From the NCBI RefSeq assembly GCF_000472385.1, contig NZ_AWZU01000006.1:62108-126107 (forward strand): 64,000 bases of DNA, written 5' to 3'. The position numbers and the translations under genes were made by a program. A model generated the notes under the pieces. That model was not told where the DNA came from. It did not search any database and saw only the letters and a program-made list of their open reading frames with translations. Position 1 is the first letter of the stretch, and each line of letters starts with the position of its first letter. Positions 55,713-64,000 of the stretch are shown piece by piece. Source of the DNA: Bradyrhizobium sp. ARR65. GTDB lineage: Bacteria; Pseudomonadota; Alphaproteobacteria; Rhizobiales; Xanthobacteraceae.

Positions 55713-56825
55713 TTAGTCGGGCGGTAGCTGCGGCGAATCGCCCGGCAGCAGATGCTCCTTGAGGATCAAGCCGACGATCAAAAGCGGCGATGACAGGAAT
55801 GCGCCCATCGGCCCCCATAGCCAGGTCCAAAATGCAATACCGAGGAAGACGGCCAGCGCATTGAGCGCCAGGCGCCGACCGATGATTGTGGGGGTGATGA
55901 AATGGCCTTCCAAGAAGGCGATGCCGCAAAACGCCAGTGGGGCGATCAGCGCCGCGCCAAGGCTCGGCAAGGCGATGATCCCGACGACGCAGAGGATCGC
56001 GAAGGTGGCGATCGGCCCGATGATCGGAATGAAATTGAGCGTCGCGGCCAGCGCGCCAAGTCCGGCCGGACGGGGCATCTGCGCGATCGCGCAGACGACG
56101 CCGGTGGCGAGCCCGACGCCGATGTTGATGGCGGTCACCGTGAGCAGATAATTGCCGAGATGGACCTCGATCTCGTTGAGGATGCGCAGCGTCCTCAGTC
56201 GCGCCCGGTGATCGCCAAAGATCATGATCAGGGTCCGCCGCAGGTCGCGCCAGCTCGCGATGAACAGGACGAGAGTGGCGAAGAACAGCAGAAACTCGGT
56301 GAAGGTCGGCGAGAGAAACTGGATGGTCGGTTGCACCCAGTCGAATTTTGGGACTTCGAAATTCGACAGCGCGCCGGAGCCGCCGAACAGGCCCTGCAAC
56401 TGCTGCCAGAACGGGAGCAGCCGGTCGAACACTTGCAGCTTGTCCTTCAGCCGCGCCGCAAATTCGGGGAGGTGCGTGCTCCACTCCATCAAGGGCGAGG
56501 AGAAGAGCCCGATGATGAACGCGGCTGCCGCGGCAACGGCGGCCACGATCAGAACCGCCGCCACGGGGCGCGGAACACGGTACCGCTCCAGAAGGTTCGC
56601 CGCCGGCGACAGCATGGTGCCGACGACGAAAGCCATCACCACGGGAAGAAAGAAGGCTTTTGCCACATAGAGCGCGGCAACGACGCTGATGAGAAGCAGA
56701 CCGGTGAGCGCGAACGCGACGACTTCGGTGCGACGAATGACCGGCGGCAGTTCGCCGTGGCCCTCGGGCGGCGGCGCGCCTTCGGGTACATGAGAAAGGA
56801 GGCGTTCACTGGGGAGCACTCGCAC
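55713..56825 (-). CDS. AI-2E family (PerM-like) transporter
   Basis: 370 residues with about eight hydrophobic segments. Family features: AFFLPVVMAFVVGTMLSPAA near residue 55, the PRPVAAVL segment and the C-terminal NFIPIIGPIATFAIL and FLEGHFITPTIIGRRLALN. AI-2E proteins export or exchange signalling molecules or ions, and the substrate is not predictable. The start is GTG 56825. It lies upstream of the DUF883 gene on the same strand with a 75-bp gap. Confidence 0.9.
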   Translation of the reverse strand: MRVLPSERLLSHVPEGAPPPEGHGELPPVIRRTEVVAFALTGLLLISVVAALYVAKAFFLPVVMAFVVGTMLSPAANLLERYRVPRPVAAVLIVAAVAAAAAFIIGLFSSPLMEWSTHLPEFAARLKDKLQVFDRLLPFWQQLQGLFGGSGALSNFEVPKFDWVQPTIQFLSPTFTEFLLFFATLVLFIASWRDLRRTLIMIFGDHRARLRTLRILNEIEVHLGNYLLTVTAINIGVGLATGVVCAIAQMPRPAGLGALAATLNFIPIIGPIATFAILCVVGIIALPSLGAALIAPLAFCGIAFLEGHFITPTIIGRRLALNALAVFLGIAFWTWLWGPMGAFLSSPLLIVGLILKEHLLPGDSPQLPPD

Positions 56826-56987
56826 GATGGTTCACAATCCCGCACAGCGCGCAGCAATCGCAGTGGCGAAGTCGCGCCTTCGCACCAGAGGCTTTCGGTA
56901 ACAAGCTGCCCGACGCGTTGAAGGTTCCGTCGCAGAAACGTGAAATTCGGTGAACTTGACAGTGTCGTGTTCGCAACGGCGCGCGGC

Positions 56988-57013
56988 GGAACCCGGCGCG
57001 CATCAGCGGCGTT
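56988..57013 (+). promoter_or_regulatory. EcfG promoter of the L,D-transpeptidase gene
   Basis: GGAAC, 17 bp, CGTT: perfect consensus, with the -10 ending 24 bp before ATG 57037. The expected leader is very short, with GGAG at 57023-57026. Confidence 0.8.
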
Positions 57014-57036
57014 TGTAGAAGCGGAGCATCAACGTG

Positions 57037-57843
57037 ATGCGCGTCCACTTCATGGGGCAGCACATGATCAGGCTTTTCTCCGCTACGCCCAAATCGTATT
57101 CGCGCGCCTGCCGCGCAATCATCCTCGCCGGTGCTTCGTTGCTCGCGTGCGGCTTGTTTGCCGGCACGGTGAATGCTCAGGCGCTCGGCTATGCGCCGAG
57201 CGAACCGCGTGCACTCCCGGACGGCTACATGACGAATGCACCGGCGGCTCAGGATGTCGCGAGAGGCGAAGACAGCGCCTTGCCGGACCGGCTGCGCCGC
57301 GCCGTCGTCAACCTCGACACCAAGGAAGCGCCCGGCACCATCATCATCGATACGGCCGATACCGTGCTCTATTACGTGCTCGGTGGCGGCAAGGCGATCC
57401 GCTATGGCGTCGGCGTCGGCCGGCAAGGCTTTACCTGGTCGGGCGTTGAAACCATCAGCCGCAAGTCCGAATGGCCAGACTGGTATCCGCCCTCGGAGAT
57501 GATTGCTCGCCAGCCTTATCTGCCGCGTTTCGTGGCAGGTGGTCCCGGCAATCCTCTCGGGGCCCGCGCAATGTATCTCGGCTCGAGCGAATACCGCATC
57601 CACGGCACCAACGATCCGACCACCATCGGCAAGTTCGTTTCCTCAGGCTGCATCCGCCTGACCAATGAAGACGTGATCGATCTGTTCAACCGCGTCAGTA
57701 TCGGAGCCAAGGTGGTGGTGCTGCCGAAGAACGTGCCGCTGCAGGCGCGCCGACTGACGCCAACCCCGGTCACGACGCGGCCTGTCATGACGTTGCCGGC
57801 GGGCCGCCAGGCTATGACGGTCCCGGTCTCTCGCGTCGACTGA
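57037..57843 (+). CDS. L,D-transpeptidase (YkuD family)
   Basis: 268 residues from ATG 57037 (GTG 57034 adjoins). Signal peptide (AIILAGASLLACGLFAGTVNAQ). The YkuD domain (about 105-235) has GTIIIDTADTVLYYVLGGGK and the catalytic set IHGTND with SSGCIRLTNED (His, Ser/Gly-Cys, Arg). It makes 3-3 peptidoglycan cross-links or anchors proteins to the wall. It stands directly behind a consensus EcfG promoter, so wall remodelling under stress is the likely role. The DUF2865 gene follows. Confidence 0.93.
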   Translation: MRVHFMGQHMIRLFSATPKSYSRACRAIILAGASLLACGLFAGTVNAQALGYAPSEPRALPDGYMTNAPAAQDVARGEDSALPDRLRRAVVNLDTKEAPGTIIIDTADTVLYYVLGGGKAIRYGVGVGRQGFTWSGVETISRKSEWPDWYPPSEMIARQPYLPRFVAGGPGNPLGARAMYLGSSEYRIHGTNDPTTIGKFVSSGCIRLTNEDVIDLFNRVSIGAKVVVLPKNVPLQARRLTPTPVTTRPVMTLPAGRQAMTVPVSRVD

Positions 57844-57856
57844 GCCGGGGATGGCG

Positions 57857-58507
57857 ATGCGCACAGCAATCGGCATCAGAACAGCGCTCGCCGTCGTGCT
57901 TGGCTTGGGCGCGGCGGGTCTGCCGTTCGCGGCTCATGCGGAGGATTTCCTTTCCGCATTGTTCCGCGCCTTCGGTGCCCGACCACCGGCTCCGGCACAA
58001 GCGTCGCCCTTTGCCTTTCCGTTCGACCGTGACGACGTACCAGTCGAACCGCCGCGTCATCGCCTCGCCTATGATAGCGGCCAGGCCTGGTGCGTGCGCA
58101 CGTGCGATGGGCGTTATTTCCCGGTGACCGGCCCCGACAACAAGAGCCGCGCGGAAAGCTGCAACAGCTTTTGTCCCGCGAGCGACACCACGCTGGTCTA
58201 TGGCAGTGATATCAACGAGGCCGTGACCGAGAATGGCAAACCTTATTCGGAGCTGCCCAACGCATTCCGCTACCGTGATCAGTTCGTGGCGGGGTGCACC
58301 TGCAACGGCAAGAATCCGGCCGGCCTCGCGCGCGTCTCGATCGAGAACGATCCGACGCTGCGCAAGGGTGATATCGTCGCCGGCGCCAAGGGGCTCGAGG
58401 TGGCCACCCGCGATGCCGATCGGCGCGGCAGCGCGAATTTCGCGCCACTGCCGCGATCGGCGCAGGCGCGCTATCGCCATTTGCCCGTGGTCGCGTCGGG
58501 TCCGTAG
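57857..58507 (+). CDS. DUF2865 family secreted protein
   Basis: 216 residues from ATG 57857 (ATG 57851 is possible). Signal peptide ending AAHAED. The core has WCVRTCDGRYFPVTGPDN, SCNSFCPASDTTLVYGSDI and GCTCNGKNP: six Cys in pairs, suggesting disulfides in the periplasm. The family is common in Hyphomicrobiales and of unknown function. It follows the L,D-transpeptidase gene by 13 bp, so it shares its EcfG promoter. Confidence 0.85.
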   Translation: MRTAIGIRTALAVVLGLGAAGLPFAAHAEDFLSALFRAFGARPPAPAQASPFAFPFDRDDVPVEPPRHRLAYDSGQAWCVRTCDGRYFPVTGPDNKSRAESCNSFCPASDTTLVYGSDINEAVTENGKPYSELPNAFRYRDQFVAGCTCNGKNPAGLARVSIENDPTLRKGDIVAGAKGLEVATRDADRRGSANFAPLPRSAQARYRHLPVVASGP

Positions 58508-58689
58508 GGCCTTGCTTCCGCATCCCCGCGCAAGCGGCTTCGCCGTTTGTCGCTGGAAGCGCTCGCGAGAGCGAGCCTCGAAGGGATGAACGGCCCCGCT
58601 GCGAGAGTCGAGCCGTCGCCCTTCGAGACCGCGCTGACGCGCCTCCTCAGGGTGACGGTGACAGATGTGCGTACGCGTCGAAATCGATA
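58508..58689. repeat. Intergenic palindromic repeat between DUF2865 and a chemoreceptor gene
   Basis: The 182-bp convergent gap contains inverted blocks CGAGCCTCGAAGGG and CCCTTCGAGACC around CGGCCCCGCTGCGAGAG, ending CCTCAGGGTGACGG. This is another common alphaproteobacterial intergenic element; it may end transcription from both sides. Confidence 0.55.
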
Positions 58690-60783
58690 CTATGCCGCGC
58701 GGATGTTGCCGAGGAATTTGCTCACCTGGTTGCTCAGGGCCTGGCTCTGCGCCTCCAACGTCTCAGAGGCGAGTCGGACGTGTTCGGCGGCGGCCGCTGA
58801 CGCATCCGCATCGGCTTTGACGCCGGTGATGTTGTCGGAGACGTTCTTGGTCCCGTGCGCGGCCTGCTGGGTGCTGCGCGAAATCTCCTCCGTCGCGGCG
58901 CCCTGTTGTTGAACGGCGGCCGCAATGGCAGTCGCGACCTCGCTGACTTCACCGATGATGCCGCCGATGCCCTTGATGGCGTCGATGGCCTCGCCCGCGA
59001 CCTTCTGGATGTCCGCGATCTGCTCGGAAATCTCGTCCGTCGCCTTCGCGGTCTGGCTCGCCAGCGATTTGACCTCGGAAGCGACCACGGCGAAGCCGCG
59101 GCCGGCCTCGCCGGCACGCGCCGCCTCGATGGTGGCGTTCAGCGCCAAGAGGTTGGTCTGCGCGGCGATGGTGTTGATCAGCCCGATCACCTCGCCGATC
59201 CGGCCGGCCGATTTGGCGAGGCCCTGCACCGTGCCGTCGGTTTCCCGCGCCTGGTTGACGGCGCGGCTGGCGATGCCTGCGGCATGCGCCGCCTGCTGGC
59301 TGATATCGTTGATGGAGGTGCTCAGCTCTTCCGAGGCGGAGGCGACGCTCTCGACATTCATCGAGGCTTCGCCGGAGGCCTTCTGCGCGATCTCGACGCG
59401 CTCGTTGGTCTGGCGCGAGACCGTCGACAGGCTGGAAGAGGAGGCCCGCATCTGGTTGGAGGCATCGCCGAGCTGCTGCAGCGTCTGGCGCACCTGGCTT
59501 TCGAATTCGCGGACATGGGCCTCGATCGCCTGCTGGCGTGCCGTCGCGCCGGCGTTGCGCTCGCGCTCCTGAGCCTCGATCTTCAGTTTGTCCTCGGCCT
59601 GCTGCTTGAAGATTTCCAGTGCGCCGGCCAGCGCGCCGATCTCGTCATGTCGGTCGGCATAGCCGATTTCGACCGCGAGATCGCCGGACGCCACTTTCAG
59701 CATGGTGTCCCGAATCGCGTGCAGCGGCTTGATGACGCGACGGCTGACCGCGGCCATGCCGGCATACGCCACGCCCAGAGCCGCCGCCAGCAGCACCAAT
59801 TCCAGGATCAACGATTGCCGCGCGGCGGCGATCTGCGTCGCCGTGTAGATCTTGGCTTCGTCGAGCGCTTTTTCGGCGAGCCTCACCGCGCTGCCCATGC
59901 GTCCGACGATCAGAGGCGTGAAGCTGGTCGCCGTCATTTCCGGTTTCTCTCCCGTGACCAGCGCATTCACGAGCCGGTCGCAGAGCGAGAGAAACGGCGG
60001 ATCGAAATAGGCCAACTTGACTTCGGCAAACGCCGCAGTGAGGCTCGGCGGCAACTGCATGCCCGAGGCCGAGAGCTGCAATGCGGACCACGCCGTCTCG
60101 GTCCCGCCGCCGAGCTTCAGATAGTCCTTCTGCTGTTCCGCCGTCAGCTTGCCGCTGTTGAGCGCATTGGACAGCATGATCGCGATGTCGCCCTTGGTAT
60201 AGCGCAACAACCATCCCGTCTGCTTGATCGCCAGAAGCTGGTCGACCACCGCGTCGCGGTGGTTCACCGCGGCCGCGAGTGCGGCCGAGATCTTTTCCAG
60301 ATTGGCGATCAGGGCGTCGTTGTTGTCGAAATATTCCCTGGCGAGGGAGGGTCGCCGCGACGCCTTCGGCTGATGGATCTGATCCCAGGATTCGGTCTGC
60401 AATCTGAACAGATCCTGAGACAGCCGCTGCAACTCGGGAAGCAGCGTAGCCTTGCCCTCGAACTCCGTCTGCGGCAGGACTTCGAGCGCAGCCCGCAGTG
60501 CCGGACTCTCGGCCTCCCGGAGGCCGCGAAGATACTGTTCGGTTTCGGCCGCTATCGGAACGTCGGCGTTCAGCGAGCGGAATGTCGTGGACCGGTCGGT
60601 CCGCAGATTATGCATGGCGCGGAAGGCGTCCGCCGAAGCATCCGCGATCACGGAGATGCGCTCGGCGGCCCGAAGCCGCTCCCATGAATCCCACGCGCCC
60701 AGGGCCAAAAGCATGGCGACGCTGGCCGCCATGATGGTCATAACGAATTTCAGCAGTGCAGAAACGGTGATGCGGTTCAGCAT
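58690..60783 (-). CDS. Methyl-accepting chemotaxis protein (first of a tandem pair)
   Basis: 697 residues. Helix 1 near 8-28, a periplasmic helical sensor domain of about 290 residues, helix 2 near 320-345, HAMP ([20 protein letters not shown]), a linker coiled coil, and the signalling domain with hairpin tip [29 protein letters not shown]. It relays ligand binding to CheA/CheW. No CheR-binding pentapeptide ends the protein (it ends FLGNIRAA). Its C-terminal half is nearly identical to the next gene's. Confidence 0.95.
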   Translation of the reverse strand: MLNRITVSALLKFVMTIMAASVAMLLALGAWDSWERLRAAERISVIADASADAFRAMHNLRTDRSTTFRSLNADVPIAAETEQYLRGLREAESPALRAALEVLPQTEFEGKATLLPELQRLSQDLFRLQTESWDQIHQPKASRRPSLAREYFDNNDALIANLEKISAALAAAVNHRDAVVDQLLAIKQTGWLLRYTKGDIAIMLSNALNSGKLTAEQQKDYLKLGGGTETAWSALQLSASGMQLPPSLTAAFAEVKLAYFDPPFLSLCDRLVNALVTGEKPEMTATSFTPLIVGRMGSAVRLAEKALDEAKIYTATQIAAARQSLILELVLLAAALGVAYAGMAAVSRRVIKPLHAIRDTMLKVASGDLAVEIGYADRHDEIGALAGALEIFKQQAEDKLKIEAQERERNAGATARQQAIEAHVREFESQVRQTLQQLGDASNQMRASSSSLSTVSRQTNERVEIAQKASGEASMNVESVASASEELSTSINDISQQAAHAAGIASRAVNQARETDGTVQGLAKSAGRIGEVIGLINTIAAQTNLLALNATIEAARAGEAGRGFAVVASEVKSLASQTAKATDEISEQIADIQKVAGEAIDAIKGIGGIIGEVSEVATAIAAAVQQQGAATEEISRSTQQAAHGTKNVSDNITGVKADADASAAAAEHVRLASETLEAQSQALSNQVSKFLGNIRAA

Positions 60784-61002
60784 GACAGCCCCCAGTTTGG
60801 GCCGTCATAAGGCGCCAAAAAGGTAAATATTCACCCCATTGTCAGGGTTGGGCGGCTCCCCGCCTGCAACCGCGCCGGGAATCCGGGCGTCGAGCGAGAC
60901 CCCGAGCGCCACGCCGGTGAGCCGGCGTGCTTCGAGTCGAGCCGCGGCGTTTGTGGCTCGTTGGGCGACAAACGGGGTGATGGCGGCGCGGGCCGGCCGC
61001 AA

Positions 61003-63096
61003 TCAAGCCGCGCGGATCTTGCCGAGGAAACCGGACACCTGATCGCCGAGGTGCTGGCTTTGGGTTTCCAGCGTCTCGGAGGCCAGCCTCACATTCTCGG
61101 CGGCTGCCGCTGCCGCGTCGGCGTCGGTTTTGACGCCGGTCATGTTTTCCGAGACGTTCTTGGTGCCTTGCGCGGCATATTGCGTGGAGCGTGTGATCTC
61201 TTGTGTCGCGGCGCCCTGCTCCTGCACCGCGGCCGCGATTGCGGTTGCCACCTCGTTGACCTCGCCGATGATGCCGCCGATCCGCTTGATGGCGTCGATC
61301 GCCTCGCCCGCCACCTTCTGAATGTCGGCGATCTGTTCGGAGATCTCGTCGGTCGCCTTGGCGGTTTGGCTGGCCAGCGACTTGACCTCGGAGGCGACCA
61401 CCGCAAACCCCCGTCCGGCTTCGCCTGCGCGCGCGGCCTCGATGGTCGCGTTCAAGGCGAGCAGGTTGGTCTGGGCCGCAATGGTGTTGATCAGCCCGAT
61501 CACCTCGCCGATGCGTCCAGCCGATTTGGCAAGGCCCTGCACGGTGCCGTCGGTCTGGCGCGCCTCTTCGACGGCCCGGCTGGCGATCCCTGCGGCATGC
61601 GCCGCCTGCTGGCTGATGTCGTTGATGGAAGCGCTCAACTCCTCGGAGGCGGAGGCGACGCTCTCGACGCTGAGCGAGGCCTCAGTCGAGGCCTTCCGGG
61701 CGACTTCGACCCGCTCATTGGTCTTGCGCGAGACCGTCGAGAGATCGGCCGACGTGCTTCGCATGCCGCCGGAGGCTTCGCTCAATTGCATGAGGCTCTG
61801 ACGCACCGCGCCCTCGAACTCCGCGACATAGGCTTCGATTGCGCGCTGGCGTGCCGCTGCGCCGGCATTGCGCTCGCGCTCCTGCGCTTCGATCTTCAGC
61901 TTGTCCTTCGCCTGCTGCTTGAAGATTTCCAGGGCGCCGGCGAGCGCGCCGATCTCGTCCTTGCGTGCGACATAGCCGGTCTCGACCGCGAGATCACCGG
62001 CGGAGACCTTCAGCATGGCGTCGCGGATGTTGTGCAGCGGCCTGATCACGCGCCGGCTCACCATCAGCATCGCGCCGCAGGACAGTACGATCGCCGCCAA
62101 CAGGAAACAGACTTGTATGACGAGCGAACGCAGCGCCGCCGAATGCTGGTCGGCGATATAGGCCTTGGCGGCGTCGAGCGCGGCGTCGGCGACGGCGACC
62201 GCGGCGGAAAGGCGACCGACCGTGTACGGGCTCCACCGGTTGGCCACCATTTCCGGCTTCTCGCCGCTCGCCAGCGCGTTGACGAGGCGGTCCCGCAACG
62301 CAGTGTAGTCCGGTTCGAAATAGGCGGCCTTGTTGGCCTCCATCGCCGCAGACATCGCCGGAGGAAGCTGCATGCCGCCGATCGCCAGTTGCAGTGCCTT
62401 CCAGGCGATCTCGATGCCGCCGACCCACTTTGTATAAGCGCGGCTGGTTTCGGGCGTGATTTTGCCCGCAGCGAGGCCCGTCGAAACGATGAGCGAGGCT
62501 TCGCCCGCCGTATTGCGAAGCAGCCACGCGCTCTGCTTGATTAGCAGCAACTGGTCGACCGTGGCGTCCTGATGGTTCACCTCGGCGGCGAGAATGCCCG
62601 AAAGCTTGTCGAGCGTCTCAAGCAGCGCGGTTTCCGTGTCCATGTACTCCTTGCCGAGTGCAGTCCGGCGCGACGCCTTCGGCTTGCTCATTTCGTCCCA
62701 AAATTCCTTCTGCTTCGCGGTCAGCGTCTTGAAGAGCCGGTCGAACTCCGGGATCAGCGTCTGCTGTTGCGCAAATCCGATTTGTGGGAGCACCTCGAGC
62801 GCGCGGCTCATGGCCGGCATCTCGATATCGCGCAGGTCGCGGATATATTTATCGATCGCGCTGTCGAGTTGCTCGTCCTGGGTGAGGACCCGATTGCTCG
62901 TCGAACGGTCGCTGCGCAGGCGATCCATCGCCTTGAACATGCTTGCCGATGCGTCCGCGACCAGCGCGATCCGGTTCGTCACCTGCAGGCGTTGCCAGGA
63001 GTCCCACGCGGTCAGCGAAAACATGGCGATAATGACGAGCGCTGTCGTCAGGATCACTGCCTGGAGCAGCGTGGATACGGTTAGACGGTTCAGCAT
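61003..63096 (-). CDS. Methyl-accepting chemotaxis protein (second of a tandem pair)
   Basis: 697 residues, the same length and domain order as its neighbour: helix 1, periplasmic sensor (about 30-315), helix 2, HAMP ([20 protein letters not shown]), signalling domain with the same tip sequence. The sensor halves have diverged ([20 protein letters not shown] here against [20 protein letters not shown]), while the ends match (FLGKIRAA). A tandem duplication with new ligand specificity is the simplest reading. Confidence 0.95.
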   Translation of the reverse strand: MLNRLTVSTLLQAVILTTALVIIAMFSLTAWDSWQRLQVTNRIALVADASASMFKAMDRLRSDRSTSNRVLTQDEQLDSAIDKYIRDLRDIEMPAMSRALEVLPQIGFAQQQTLIPEFDRLFKTLTAKQKEFWDEMSKPKASRRTALGKEYMDTETALLETLDKLSGILAAEVNHQDATVDQLLLIKQSAWLLRNTAGEASLIVSTGLAAGKITPETSRAYTKWVGGIEIAWKALQLAIGGMQLPPAMSAAMEANKAAYFEPDYTALRDRLVNALASGEKPEMVANRWSPYTVGRLSAAVAVADAALDAAKAYIADQHSAALRSLVIQVCFLLAAIVLSCGAMLMVSRRVIRPLHNIRDAMLKVSAGDLAVETGYVARKDEIGALAGALEIFKQQAKDKLKIEAQERERNAGAAARQRAIEAYVAEFEGAVRQSLMQLSEASGGMRSTSADLSTVSRKTNERVEVARKASTEASLSVESVASASEELSASINDISQQAAHAAGIASRAVEEARQTDGTVQGLAKSAGRIGEVIGLINTIAAQTNLLALNATIEAARAGEAGRGFAVVASEVKSLASQTAKATDEISEQIADIQKVAGEAIDAIKRIGGIIGEVNEVATAIAAAVQEQGAATQEITRSTQYAAQGTKNVSENMTGVKTDADAAAAAAENVRLASETLETQSQHLGDQVSGFLGKIRAA

Positions 63097-63248
63097 GGCG
63101 GGCCCCCCAAAATTCCCCCACGCATTTGGCCTGACATGCGTAAATACTTAGCCAGTGTGGCTGCCGTAGAATTACGGGGTTCGGGAGGATTCTAAATTCC
63201 GGATGTCGTGCCGCTTGAGGTAAGGATTGCTTAAGAAGTTCCGTGGCG

Positions 63249-63274
63249 GGAACTCGAACCGGCCGACCTGCGTT
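63249..63274 (+). promoter_or_regulatory. EcfG promoter of the 51-residue membrane protein gene
   Basis: GGAAC, 17 bp, CGTT: perfect consensus, with the -10 ending 37 bp before ATG 63312. Confidence 0.8.
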
Positions 63275-63311
63275 AAAGGCGCGTCAACCATTTCGGCTTG
63301 AGGGGCTGCCA

Positions 63312-63467
63312 ATGATCGTAGGCGTTCTCGTCACATTTCTTGTCGTTATTCTTGTCCTCTATTTGATCAACATGCTGCCGCTGGACGGCCGCGCCAAGCA
63401 GATCGCGCGGGTGGTGGTCATCATCATCGGCATCGTTTCGCTATTGAAATATCTCGCGGTGTTCTAG
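63312..63467 (+). CDS. Thivi_2564-like small membrane protein
   Basis: 51 residues from ATG 63312. Two hydrophobic helices (IVGVLVTFLVVILVLYLINM and VVVIIIGIVSLLKYLAVF) joined by a short polar loop (LPLDGRAKQIAR). This matches the small Thivi_2564-type membrane proteins, whose function is unknown. A consensus EcfG promoter stands in front, marking it as a probable stress-induced gene. Confidence 0.78.
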   Translation: MIVGVLVTFLVVILVLYLINMLPLDGRAKQIARVVVIIIGIVSLLKYLAVF

Positions 63468-63654
63468 CGGGCTGGCCTGACCTCCGCATCACGCCTCCGC
63501 ATCACATGGCCTTCGTATTCTTCCGGCCACGCGGTTAACGGTCCAACAGCACCTTCATGGTAACTGGCGCGCTGGCGCAGCGCGGTCTCGCCGAACGAGG
63601 ATGCCAGAGGCTGGATTGTCCGGCCGCTTTGTCCGAGTTCGGGGCGATGGGAAG

Positions 63655-63714
63655 CATCGAACCCGGAATCTCGAGATTCCGGGTTCGCCTCTTCGAGGCG
63701 CCCCGGAATGACGT
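63655..63714. repeat. Dispersed repeat (family C)
   Basis: Inverted arms CGAACCCGGAATCTC and GAGATTCCGGGTTCG, then GCCTCTTCGAGGCGCCCCGG and AATGACG. Same arrangement as the copy between ureA and ureB. It lies in the 273-bp convergent gap before malate synthase; nothing else is seen there. Confidence 0.75.
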
Positions 63715-63740
63715 TGCGGAGAGATTCTCCCTCGCTCGCC

Positions 63741-64000
63741 TTACCCCGCCGCCTTTGCCTCGCGACGGCGCGCGGTGAGAATATACTCGGTATAGCCGTT
63801 CGGCTGCGTGCGGCCCTTGAAGATGAGATCGCAGGCCGCCTTGAACGCGACACCATCGAACGATGGCGCCATCGGCCTGTACAGGGGATCGCCGGCATTC
63901 TGCTTGTCGACCACTGCCGCCATCCGCTTCAGCGATTCCATCACCTGATCCTCGGTGACGACGCCCTGATGCAGCCAGTTCGCCAGATGCTGGCTGGAGA
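63741..64000 (-). CDS. glcB: Malate synthase G, C-terminal end (runs off right edge)
   Basis: The last 85 or so codons of malate synthase G, the glyoxylate-cycle enzyme that joins glyoxylate and acetyl-CoA. Visible: [39 protein letters not shown] and [20 protein letters not shown], the typical end of GlcB. The start and catalytic core lie outside the window. Confidence 0.92.
   Translation of the reverse strand, partial: SSQHLANWLHQGVVTEDQVMESLKRMAAVVDKQNAGDPLYRPMAPSFDGVAFKAACDLIFKGRTQPNGYTEYILTARRREAKAAG

Noticed and set aside
56890..56935. EcfG-like GGAAC on the minus strand upstream of the AI-2E gene
   Set aside because: At 17 bp the -10 reads GCTT and at 16 bp AGCT; two mismatches at the essential positions.

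Overview
The window looks like chromosomal DNA of a Bradyrhizobium-like alphaproteobacterium (order Hyphomicrobiales). This rests on the high G+C content, the protein families (membrane-anchored CycM-type cytochrome c, an EcfG/NepR/PhyR general stress locus, an urt-ure supercluster, a tad pilus operon) and intergenic palindromic repeats of the rhizobial kind. No insertion sequence, prophage, CRISPR array, tRNA or rRNA gene was recognised. The species is not determined.

Layout. 0-1.1 kb: start of kdsB (off the left edge) and a divergent cycM. 1.4-11.4 kb: a peptide ABC transporter of the Yej type with two tandem binding proteins, facing an NlpC/P60 peptidase and an M17 aminopeptidase, together suggesting uptake and breakdown of (muro)peptides. 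11.6-16.6 kb: a small membrane protein, a TadD-like lipoprotein, a Baeyer-Villiger monooxygenase/esterase fusion and a SnoaL-like protein. 16.7-19.9 kb: divergent oxyR and katG. 20.1-23.7 kb: a LysR regulator divergent from an MFS transporter and a FAD monooxygenase. 23.7-34.4 kb: a tad/cpa Flp-pilus operon on the minus strand (pilin, cpaA-F, tadB, tadC) with a sterol-desaturase-family gene and a stand-alone secretin N-domain protein beside it. 34.5-36.8 kb: a minus-strand cluster with csp, a tailed IF-1 and a DEAD-box helicase. 37.2-49.6 kb: urtABCDE-ureDAB-(HD hydrolase)-ureC-(ABM monooxygenase)-ureEFG, headed by a strong sigma-54 promoter match. 49.6-58.5 kb: a general stress response region with an HWE-type kinase-like protein, ecfG, nepR, phyR and several envelope or stress genes. 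58.7-63.1 kb: two tandem chemoreceptors. 63.3-64 kb: a 51-residue membrane protein and the 3' end of malate synthase G.

How the parts fit. The urea block covers the whole route from uptake (Urt) to nickel-dependent hydrolysis (UreABC with UreDEFG maturation), and its promoter points to nitrogen (RpoN/NtrC) control. The stress block is the alphaproteobacterial counterpart of RpoS control. Near-consensus EcfG promoters (GGAAC, 16-17 bp, CGTT) precede phyR, a DUF883 (YqjD-like) gene, an L,D-transpeptidase and the 51-residue membrane protein, with weaker matches before the kinase gene and a secreted hypothetical. The right 14 kb may therefore be a local EcfG regulon. The most unusual items are the BVMO-esterase fusion with a substituted fingerprint His, the Mesh1-like alarmone hydrolase inside the urease operon, the kinase with a degenerate N-box, and the helicase/IF-1/Csp cluster.
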